This document shows, piece after piece, positions 44,001 to 56,000 of a stretch of 64,000 nucleotides of DNA. A program made the position numbers and the translations under genes. Location of the stretch: contig OX031061.1 in NCBI GenBank assembly GCA_943736015.1, positions 11,851,290 through 11,915,289 on the forward strand, read 5' to 3'. The notes below the pieces were generated by a model. The model made no database searches. It saw only the letters and a program-made list of their open reading frames with translations, and was not told where the DNA came from. The number at the start of each line of letters is the position of its first letter. Positions within the stretch are counted from its first letter, which is position 1. This DNA comes from Tridacna crocea. Lineage: Eukaryota > Mollusca > Bivalvia > Cardiida > Cardiidae.

Positions 44001-47000
44001 TAAATGGCAATTGAACTAAATAATTTTCATGTCAGTTTCTTCATAAGATGTCAAAGTGTCAGGAATTAACATTAAACACTGTATGAAAACATCCAAAGTT
44101 ATATAATTCGTATGTTTCGGGAAATATTTGTTGTTTATTTTTAAAACATGGTATAGACCATATAAGTAGTATTACACTTGTTTCAGACATTTCTAAATTA
44201 ATATATTGGTATTGTTTGACAAGACGTATATCAAGACACGACTCTATGCCACTGGTTTGAATAGTTTCTTTGAAAAAAAATTTTTTTTGCCTTTTTTTGG
44301 TAAATTTGTCACTGAAATTGCTTTCTCTACCTACAAAAGTTTTTCTATTCACCTGAATTATTCAACAATTTATTCATACGTTTTTTCTGATCAACTTCAA
44401 GGCATTCTTGAAACATCTCATAAATTTCTTTTCAATCAAAACATTATTTCATGTAGAAGTGGGCCGATAAAAAATGGTCTGTTTTTCAAAAATGTTGTTG
44501 CACTTGGGACAAAAACAGTCTTGTTTTGTGGATTTCTAATAATGTGTCAAGACATTGCTTATTTTAGCACTTGCTGTGCCATTTTTCTTTCACAGAACTA
44601 AGCAACTTCAAGAGCTTTGAACAAAAAAAAATTACAAAAATAACAAATCTCTTTTAACGAACATAAAGCATTTTCTGTACTGATTAGAGTATTGATGCTA
44701 TAGGACATCATACTTACAGTAAGCTAGTGTTTTTCCACAAAATGAATTGAGACCAAAAAGTTTTAATCATTTTGAGCTAAGGTAAGGTGGTTTTCAATGA
44801 AGTTTTTATCAGATATACATATGTATGCAAAATGTTGCACTTGGGACAAAATCAGCCCCATGCTTTCTTTTCTACCACTAAAGGATTTATACCAATTTCA
44901 CATAGTGAGATAATTTATAACCACAATCAGTGATGTTAAACATTAAAATTAAAGTTGATAAATGTAAATTCAAAACAAAATGAAATTTGTATAGGTTTTA
45001 GCATCATAAAAAAAAAAGATTTTTTTTTTTTTCCAAGGTTTCAAAAAAATTTGATGTTAAGATCATTGTTTCTTCTTGTTGTTTATTGCATTCTAAGAAA
45101 AAATAATGTTCAATTCAAATCTGAATTCTCCAAGTTTGTTAAAAGTAAAGTTTTACATATTGCACACATAAAAAATTACTATGTCCCTAGTGCAACAATT
45201 TTACTAGCGGAATTTTAGCACCAGAAAAATAATATGATAATGATCTATGCCAAGACAAAACCTGATTTCGTGATGTGCGAACAATAGAATACAACAGATT
45301 GTACAATATACAGGTTCTGATCAATACCTCTGTTTTTTATTGTAGTTATTTTATGCTATCTTTATCTATCGGTAAAAGCTGCTGCAGAACTTGTCCTAGA
45401 TGATGTCTTTTCCCCAGTAGGTGGCCCAGACTTCCCTTTAAGTGGTAGTTTTATAACAAGTCTAACCGTATTTGTTTTATATCTAATTCAGTTTCTCAAA
45501 AAAATAGCTCTTGCATTTACACTATTCATTTTTCAATTGTTGTGTCCCAAGTGCAACGTTTTAAGATTGATTGGAAAATGACTGTTTATGTCTACAAGTA
45601 GACAGTTTAAGTTCAAGTTTTGAAAGTTTTAGCATTTGCTTTCAGTAAGTAATAAATGCAGGAAAACATAGTTGCCATAAAAAGTTCACATTCTGTAAAA
45701 AGCTCTTCTGAACATTTCAATTAGCAAAAAAAAACCATATATTTTCAAATATTTACGCAAAAATGGTTAATCACAGTATTAAAAAGGCATTAATTGTTAT
45801 GTGCTTTAACAAAAGTGACAAATGATAACATTGGAGTTAACGTGTATTGTTAGACAATTATAGTGTACTGATTAAACATGGAAAACTGTGTTGCACTTGG
45901 GACATCAGTTTTGGCCACCTGTTGGAAGCCCATGCATCACTGCATGTAAAAGATTGATTGAAATGGCTTTGCCCTGACTTGCTGATCCGAAAAATAAATC
46001 AAAATAACATATTATACAATGTATGATTATATGGTGGAAACAAAACTACAAGATGTTGCACTTGGGACAAACCTGGGTAACAGATTAGAGAAGCTGATTT
46101 CTAAAATGTTAGTAAAAGCTCTAGCTGCATAACAGCTGATAATTAACCCAGCAACATTATACTTTGTCATTAACAACATGCAATGCAGCTGGTGCTAATA
46201 ATGTGAGAAATATTATTTATGCAAATTCAAAGCAAGTTATTTTCATTCAAGTTTTTTTATTAGGGGTGTGGTCATAAGTTGCCATCCTAGAACAGGTAAA
46301 CAGTACAAAACGCACATAAATTATATTGTAAACTCTGAGTTACATAATGGTATTTAACCCCCAAGGTTTGTTTTTGGATATACTGGAACACATGCTTTAT
46401 GGAAAGAATTTGAAAATGACGAAACATTTCAAATGTCACGCTAAAACTGTTGCACTTGGGACAAATTTGGGTATATTTTGCAGCATTACTTCAGAATGAA
46501 TGCTTCAATTTTCATGAAACTTTGCATCATGGTTTACGCCGATATAACACATAACTTAGGCTAAAAATAAACCTAAAAAGTATAAAACTATTCAGCTGAG
46601 CTTGAATAATAAAAAAAACTTCATTTTTTTGAAAATTACCCAGATGCATTAAGCCCCCTTTTCACAGAGCATGGCTCATATAGTAGAATATTTACAATTC
46701 CCTGCCATATTTAACATACTGCTCAATACCTGTAGAGGAAGAATTTGTCACCTGACTGTTGGAGAAATCCAATATGGGCCAATCCAAATTTAATCAAGAA
46801 TATTTATGTATTTTGGGCTTTCTCTACACTTATTTCAGTTTTACCCGACCTGACAGTGCATCTATTTATGCTTTCCAGGTGTTTCTTTTACCAGTTCTTT
46901 TCACAAGCCATTTGCTGCTCTCCCACATAATCATAGCGGAGACAGCAGTTAGCAATGAGATATGCATGAATCCTGCCGCATTGATGGCTATCAATCCTCA

Positions 47001-50000
47001 GAACATCTTCGCGAGCCAAGGTTACGATCACTACATGGATCTTACCTTGGCTGATCGGGCCCGATTTCGAGATTACCGCGATACGCCTCCTATTGGATTT
47101 ATTATCTCCTTTTACATCATATTTCTTATAGCCAATGAAATATCGTCTTACAAACCGGTTTTAGGCTATATTCCAGCACCTGATGATGGAATGTCAAAGT
47201 ACGTTTGTGGTTATCGCTTCATGTTGAATTATTGTATTCATAAGCGGTTTGAAAAGCGATATTCCATTGACTATCAGAAATATGATTTAAAGGGGGAAAT
47301 TAACCAGCATCCAATAGGGAATCTTGAAATCAGGCTCGATCCGCCAAGGTAAGATCAAAGTAGTGATTGTAACCTAAGCTCTCGAAGGTGTCTACAGATA
47401 TACTCTTTTTTAATTCTGTGTTATGGATAAAGGGGACTTTTTCAGCAGGGGATATTTTTTATCTCAATGAAATTATTTGTTTTTAAATATTTCAACAGAT
47501 TCTGAAGAGCGACATTTCGAAATCTACAAGACAGACATCGACTGTCCTGGTTTCAGAGAATATCACGAAAGGCTCCAGACCTTTATTCTGTTTTACATTG
47601 ACGCAGCATCTTATATAGACGTAGATGATGACCGATGGAAATTTTATTTATTGTAAGTGAATTCTTTTAGATGTTGCCTTTATTGAACGACTCCCCCATC
47701 CTTGTTTTAACCCTTTACCACAAAATGATGACTGTTGACGACCCTGAGAAAGACGCCTTTTGAAAATATTGTGGGAAAAGGAGAAAATGCTGGTAACCAG
47801 CATTTTCTCCTTTTCCCACAATATTTTTTACCCTTCCCAAATCAAGTTTCAATTTTTCAGTTATATTATTTTGTCGTCTGCAAATGCTTTCAATTTGGAC
47901 CAGTCTATAACTTTGTTGTATGGTAAAGAGTTGATACTGTTCTCATCTGTCTTCATGGATGGGAAGTTGTGCAAGTAAGAGAAACCGACTGAGTTCTCAT
48001 TTCCAGTTTCTTCCAAAATGTTAATCCTTACCAGATAAAGACGCGTCAAACCCTTTGTACATTTTGTGCATTTAAAAAAAAACGTCTGGATTGAAATTCT
48101 TGTATGTTTTTGTCATAGTATGGAAGTTAAAGAAAAGTCCGACTTTCAAAATGCAGATGTTTTTTCTAAACAATTGGACGTAATACATGTCAGCTTATTG
48201 AGAGTACTGGGATGCCTCCAGTATCTGGGATTGACGATTCTATGCTTGTTCACATGGCAGCAAAGTTGCTACTTGGAGTAGAAACAAGTGAAAGATTGTG
48301 TAACCAGGTAGTTTATTTGGCTAGGATGTCTGATCTGTGACCGAATGGTTAAAGGTTTGATAAAGCTTCAATGCAAACTTACTTTAAGGAGATTTTTCGC
48401 CTGGCACCTCAGATGCATGTGAGAAAAGTCATCAGTGACTAGGAAAGACAGTTGTTTAACCCTTTACCAAAGAATCCCTGGTTTTTATGACTCGGAGAAA
48501 GAAGCCTTAGTAAAACATTGTCGGAAAAGGAGAAAATACTGTAACCAGCATTTTCTCCATTACCCACAATGTTTTCTACTCTTCTGAAGTCAAGTTTCAA
48601 TTATTCAATCATAAAATTATTTTGTCATCAGTCAGAATGTTTGTCTTATTGATATCTCAAAAGTGTTTGATGATGGGTAATGTTTGATAAAAAACTAGGT
48701 CACTGGGAAAGTAGATGGTTCATGTTTGGTCAATAGACTCAGATGAGCAATTTCAGGGCCATCATGGCCCTCTTGTTTTGTTTTCAGATTTGAAAAATAC
48801 AGAGCAGATGGAAACACAATGTATGCCATTGCTGGTTATATGACAGTATACAGTTACTATGCTTATCCATCCAGAGAACGACCAAGAATCAGGTAAATTA
48901 GTATTAATGGTGTATATTCAGACTTGACTCTCTACCAGACCACAAAATTTAAGCCTTGTCCAGTTTGAAAGCATTTGCAGACGACAATTTCAACGTGGCT
49001 TAAATGATGCAATTATTCTTTGTGCAGACGTATTGTAAACATTACTTAGTAAAATATACATAATCACTCTTTGTACACAAAGAGATTTTGAATTATAAAC
49101 AGTGGCTTGAGGTGATCCCTGAATTCTGTTAACCCTTTACCAAACGACAAAAATTTAGGTTTGTCCAAATCGAAAGTGACTGAAAATTTGAAATTTGATT
49201 TGTGAAGGTTAGAAAACATTGGGGGAAAAGGAGAAAATTCTGGTTACCAGCATTTTCTCCTTTTCCCACAATGTTTCTTAAGGCGTCTTTCTCAAGGGCG
49301 TCAAAAGTAGGGATTGTGTGGTAATGGGTTAACCCAAAATACATATTTGATATACCTTTGCATTTACCGTATACAACGGGGTCTGTATAATATGCGACTG
49401 TTTTTTGCATGTTTGATTTAATCTTTAAGACAAACAAAATGTGGGAAGACACATCTTGGAAGCATCGTTATTAACTCTTTACCAAACAACAAAATTTTAG
49501 ACTGGTCCAAATTGAAAGCACTTGCAGATGATAAAAGCCTAACTCAAAAATTGAAATTTGTTTCCAACAGGGTAGAAAACATTGTGGAAAAAGGAGAAAA
49601 TGCTGGTTACCTTGTCCCACAATGTTTTCAAAGGCTTTTATTTCAGGATTGTAAAAAGCAGGGTTGTTTGGTGTTGGGTTAAACATTCTGTGACAAGGAA
49701 TTTGACAAAAAAAAAAAGCATGTTTTAGTGAGACATGGTCGAAAAATTCTTGTGGTTGAATGCCATTTAAAGGTGGGCCTTCGGATTCTTTGACATTAAT
49801 TTTACAAAAGTACAAAAAAATCATCCTTATACTCCCAAAGCCTTTTAATTTTCTTTCATAAAACCCCAGTAGTCGAAAACCATCCAATAACAAGAGAAAT
49901 TAGAGATTCACTACAGCCCAGGTCAACACCGACGGGAGACATGATCTATTTTTATATGTACATTTATATACTGGAAATACACATAGGAAGCTTAAAATAT

Positions 50001-53000
50001 AGGGTCCGAAGAAATTATAGAAAATAATTACATGTTTGTTATACTATGGAATTTAAGCGTCATTAGTCAAGTGCCAGTCACTTAACATTCCCACAATGTT
50101 TTTTGGATTTTTGGCGCAAACTCTAAAATAGGTTAAGAGGCTACGTAGCCTTTAGGGATACCATCAAAAAAAAAAATCTTTTTTTGTTATTTTATGATTC
50201 TTAAGTACATGTATTGATGATTTTGTTTTAGGGATGACAACGGTTAACCGATCGAATAACCGATTAACCGGTTAGGAAATTGGAAACTGGTTAACCGGAA
50301 ACAAATATAGGCCTATATTATCAAAAGTTTACAAAAATAATCATTATAATAAAAAAAATGCAAAGTTAACTTTGCCGGTTCTGACAATCAAAACTGCATC
50401 ATACGCACATCCAATGTCGCCAAGAGGCGGCGAAGGTGTGATATACAGTTTGACATGTCTGTGCAATATTAAACTGATAATTCGCTAATTAGTCCCCAGT
50501 CTCCGATAATAAACAATCAAACATGTGTCCTCTTTGGATCAAAGGCACTGGCTTATCGTAATTGATTTGCTTGGATTATTTCATTAAACACCCGCCCTCA
50601 ATCAAATATATGCATGGATCGACCAATCAGCGTAAGAGAGATTGAAATCTATAAGTCAATCAATCTGTGTTCAAGCAAGCACAGCGGTTTCTCTTCGTTC
50701 GTTCATTATCACTTGGATAAGTATCTTTGAATATCATAGTATAGTACAGAGGCTTTGAATTTGAGAGGGTCTAAAATTTAAACCTGTCGTTTGGTCGATG
50801 GCTTACACCCGATCACTTAGGGGTGGCGGCTTCGTTTGACGATCAGTAACCATACCATCATCTGTATGATTCTGTTTGTAGATTTTGTGAAGTTGTAAAT
50901 AGCACTGATCCCACTAGTTTTTTCTTTCGATGCAGCACTAAAGTCTGTTATTAATATATCTATGCAAATTTACTGCTTAAAATCATTAAAAAGCTGGAAA
51001 GACGATCTGAAGTGATTCTGATCAGACAATGTCGAAAGAAACATTTTGTTCTGTCATGAGTTTCCGTGTTTTTTGCATCGAGCATTTTTTCATGTGTTTT
51101 AATTTATGGACAGGTATTTCCGCGTGATTTGACAATAATTTATCAAAAGGGGTAGCAAGTAACTTCAAATCCTGGTATTTTACACAAGTTAAGCAAATGT
51201 TTTTTTTTTGTTTTCTTTCCAACGTGAGGTATCACGTGAAACCAATTTTTTTTACGTAAATTTCAGTTCTATTAGGTGATTTACGCAATAATTTGCGTAA
51301 TGGAAACACTGAAATGGCCTGATAATTTCTAGTCCACCATAGAAAACATTGTGGAAAATTGATTTTATTGCCGAGAGGGAGAGATATCGTCGATAGATTG
51401 GCTGTCTTTTGGGCTAAAGTACAGAAATAGTAAACATCATGGGAATGCATTACTTACGCACCGGTTGTCAATGTTGACATATGGAGCAGGTACATTCATC
51501 TTAAATGTCTTTACATGGTCGTTCGGTTAACCGATCAAAAGATTGAACAGTTAACGGGTTAGCAAATTTACTAACCATTGCCATCCCTTTTTTTTTTTCA
51601 TATAAATTTCAGTGATATATATATTTTTTAATTTTGTGTGATGTGAAAAATCTGAATACCCTCCTTTAACTATTCATTATTACATGTTTGTTCTTATTAG
51701 CTATACAACTCTGAACACCTATCAGTTGACATGATCTGACCTTGCAGAATATCAGCCTGTTGACTTATAATATTTTATATGTATGGTCTCAGAAAAATTT
51801 GTGGCAGATTTAGGATTTAAACTTCCTAACCCACTTCAGAATCTAGTTCTACATATCATGAATTAACCATTAGATATATTGAATTTGTACGTAGAAACCG
51901 GTCCACGCGATACTGGTCACATTTCTTACTTCATATAGAATACAGGTCGTGACCCTGGCTTAATACAACTTGACTTCCGATCAATACAGTTGACCTCGTA
52001 TCAATATTGATGACCCCCGACCAATACAGAAATCCTTGAACGTGGTTGGTCAAAAGTTCAGTGGCACGAGCGTCTGCACTTACTTAGATATTTATATTTA
52101 CTGTCCATTTCATTCATAACTATAACGTGGTAAAACTGCTGGTTCATGATGCAACAATGACATAAATTCGTGACGTCATTATAGCATTGAACATTTGCAG
52201 GTTCAGTAGCTTTATTATTAGAAGTTCAGTACACTTGAACTAAGTTGAAAATAAGATTGTTAGAACCCGCAAAGTGACAATGGGTTTTCAGCTCTCTTGT
52301 TGAATTTACCGTTGGATATTATATCAATATTTAGAGAAAATAAATCCAGCCAGCAAGTTGAACTTTGACAGCAAGAAAAGTCCCGGCACTTCTGAAATTT
52401 TTTTTTTTAATGGAGCTATGAAATAAAAATTCAGCTGATCAAAACTCGAGTCTGGGCCAACAGTTAATTAATAAAATTGTCATTGATCAAGTGATTTCGT
52501 ATTGGCCCAGTTACAGGTCTGAGGTCAGTCGTATTGGCCAATACGGGTGACCGAGGACCTGTAACTGGGCCAATACAAAATCACTTGATTAATAACATTA
52601 TATTACAGACTGAACTACAAAGGCACTGCAATATCTTGTGTTTTAATCTTTTATCTGTTATTGCCCTCTTTTTTTCAGTCAAGTGCTCATTTTACCACCC
52701 TTCCAGAAGCAGGGACATGGCGCTCAGCTTTTACAGACTTTCTACAATTGTTGTTATGGAAACTCTGATATTTGTGACATCACAGGTAATGCATTCAACA
52801 GATAACTGTTGGAAAGTGTAAAATTTCAGATTCAACATGCAGTAATGCTTCAATCTTACCAACTTTTTCACTCATGGAGAATGAAAGTATACTCGGACAA
52901 CATTGAGATTATCCCATATATATGAGCTTTAGTTATCTGACGAGATAGGAAACATTGTTGGAAGAGAAGAAAATGCTGGTGACCAGCATTTTCTCCTTTT

Positions 53001-56000
53001 CCCACAATGTTTTTCCACAATGTTTTCAAAATCCATCTGTCTTTGGGATCCTGTTAATATGAGACTGTTTGAAGTTTAAGTTTTTAAATACAACATCATG
53101 TAATGCTCCCAACAACACTACCACAGTTGGTACATATGAACTGAAGTTCTCTGACAAGCTAGTAAACATTGTGGGAAAAGGAGGAAATGCTGGCCATAAA
53201 CCAGCAGACTGTTGGGATTTTAACTACTTATGGAATTAATCTGACTCCTCTCAAACCCAATTTGTTATAATGACAACCTACCACCTAAGCTCAGACCATA
53301 CTTGGTCACTATGACTTAACTCTTTACCACACAACAAAATTTTAGACTGGTCCAAATTGAAAGCATTTGTAGACGAAAAATTAAAGGTGACTGAAAAACA
53401 GAAATTTGTTCTGGGAAGGGTAGAAAACACTGTGGGAAAAGGAGAAAATGCTGGTTACCAGCATTTTCTCCTTTTGCTACAGTGTTTTCAAAAGGCTTTT
53501 TCTCAGGGGCGTCAAAATAGGGATTGTATGGTAATGGGTTAATATCATCTACATGTACCTAGATAAAAAAAGAACCTGGAAAACAATGTAAGATGATCTT
53601 CAACCTTTGTAGGTTTAGATCATCCTAGAGAAAAGTTGAAGAGTTTACTGTAGATGTAAATTAAGAATGAAAAAGGCAGTGCTCATTTTTGTGTGCCTAA
53701 AGGGTCGGAATATCTTATGGCCCTCGTGATCCCTCTGTTAGTAATTTCTTGTGTGCGCAACTCCTCCTACAGTTTCCATTCGAATACATGTAAGTTCAAA
53801 CTTACCATGTGACTCCTAAGATTTTGGATAACTTTAGGTGTTCTTGATTGTAAGCCATTTCACTGAAAAGCCCCCTTGGGCATATATGCACTGCATTGTG
53901 GAATTCTTGTTTTGAATTCTTTTCCAGAAAACAAAATTTTCGACTGGTCAATTTTGGAAATGTTTGCTGTTTATGAATTAAATGTTACAAATGATTAGAT
54001 TTAGTTTCATAAGGATAGAAAAATATTGTAGGAAAAGAAAAAAAAGGTGGTTACCAGCATTATCTCCTTTTCTATTTTGGTCAGGGTGTTTAAAACTTCG
54101 GGTTGTTTTGCAAAGAATTAAGTCTGGATAGTTTAGATGCTTCAAGTGGCTTTATTCATTAACCATTTATCACATAATCCCAAGTTTTAACGATCTTGAG
54201 AAAGGTTTCTGAAAACCTAGTGGGAAAAGGAGAAAATGCTTGTAACCAGAAAATTAAAGACTTATTCATATTGAAGAAAAGCAATGAAAGATGACTGTTT
54301 AACCCATTACCACACCAGCATTGTCTCCTTTTCCCACAATGTTTTCTACCCTTCACAAAACAAAATTTAAATATTCAGTCACTTTTATTTTGTTGTCTGC
54401 CAATGCTTTCCATTTGGACAAGTCTGAAATTTTGTCGTTTGGTAATGAGTTAAACATTAAATATATTTCATCCATATCATGGTGACAGCTCATATACACC
54501 TGTATATCCTTTACTTCACCAGCACAGGCCTAGTGCACTGAAGTGTCTTACTCAGGGACACTCCCAAGAAAGTCAATTGAGACTTGAACTCAGGGCCCTC
54601 AGGTTAGGAGTCTCTACCACTGATTAACAAAGAACTGTTATTATACCCCTGCAAAATGAATGTTTTCGGGGGTATATTGGAATCAGCCTGTGTGTCCAAC
54701 TGTGTTTCCGTCTGTGTACAAAATACATGTACTAGTAATTTTGTGTCACAAACCCCTCCTACAGCTGTATTGACACTTCACACTTAATGACTTATATTGA
54801 TCATATATTGAGGGCAGGGGTATTAAGTCTCATTCAGTGACAGCTCTGGTTTAACCCATTACAACACAATCACTACTTTTGATGCTCCTGAGAAAGAAGC
54901 TTTTTGAAAACACTATGGGAAAAGGAGAAAATTCTGGTAACCAGCATTTTCTCCTTTTCCCACAGTGTTTTCTGCCCTTCCCAGAACAAATTTCTATTCT
55001 TTAGTCACCTTTATTTTATCATCTGCAAATGCTTTCAATTTGGACCTGTCTAAAAGTTTCTCGTGTGGTAAAGAGTTAAAACTAAAACAATATTTGCATT
55101 GTATTAGAAAGAGGTTTTAGCCTTTTCTAAAGTGTCAAGTAGAGATAATTTTATTGCTTTATCATTTTTAATAGTTGAAGATCCATCAGAGAATTTCCAG
55201 AGACTTCGGGACTTTGTAGATGCAAGAAACTGTATAAAACTGAAAAGTTTCCAGCCAGACAAACTTGTTCAGGGATTTGATGATGACATGCTACACGATG
55301 CCAAAGTGAAACTAAAACTGAATAAGGTAAATAGGTCTCTTTCTGCTATCATTGGAATACACGAGGCTGGTAGGATTATTCTTGTTTCCTAGCCCCTTAT
55401 TCTTTGTCACAGATGACAAAATTTTGGACTTGTCCAAATTGAAAGCATTTGGAGACAAGAAAATAATTGGAACTTAAAATTTGTTTCGAAAAGGGTTTGA
55501 TTATGGGAAAAGGAGAAATTGTTGGTCACTAGCATTTTCTTCCTCTCATATTATATTCAAGAGGCTTCTTTCAGAGGGTTGCTCAAATTTTGCATGGTGT
55601 GGTAAAGGGTTAACCACACAATTTCAAGTTTTGATGATGCTTTGTTGTATAACCTTTGGGCTTTTGTTAAACTGTCACAAGGTTTAATAAGTCTGAGGAA
55701 GAAGGCTTTTGAAAACAGTGTTAGAAAAGGAGAAACTGGTGGTGTCCTTTGCAAAAAATTAGATGAAACTTTTGTCTTTAAAGGTGGGTATTTAGATTTT
55801 CACATCTCACCAAATTTAAAAGTAGACATGCCACTGCAATTTAAAAAAAAAAAAACAATACAAATCATCAATAATTAAGAATCATGAAATTAAAAAAAAA
55901 AATTGATGATGTTCCCTTAAAAGGCTACATTCGACTTGGCACCAAAAATCGAAAAAAGCATTGTGGGAATGTTAATTGACTGGCACTTGACAAATAAGGC

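Noticed and set aside
46759..47352. A 197-codon open frame, the longest in the window
   Set aside because: It runs through a SINE body fragment and into both inverted ends of the palindromic MITE at 47004-47390. The peptide has no family signature, so it is probably open by chance.
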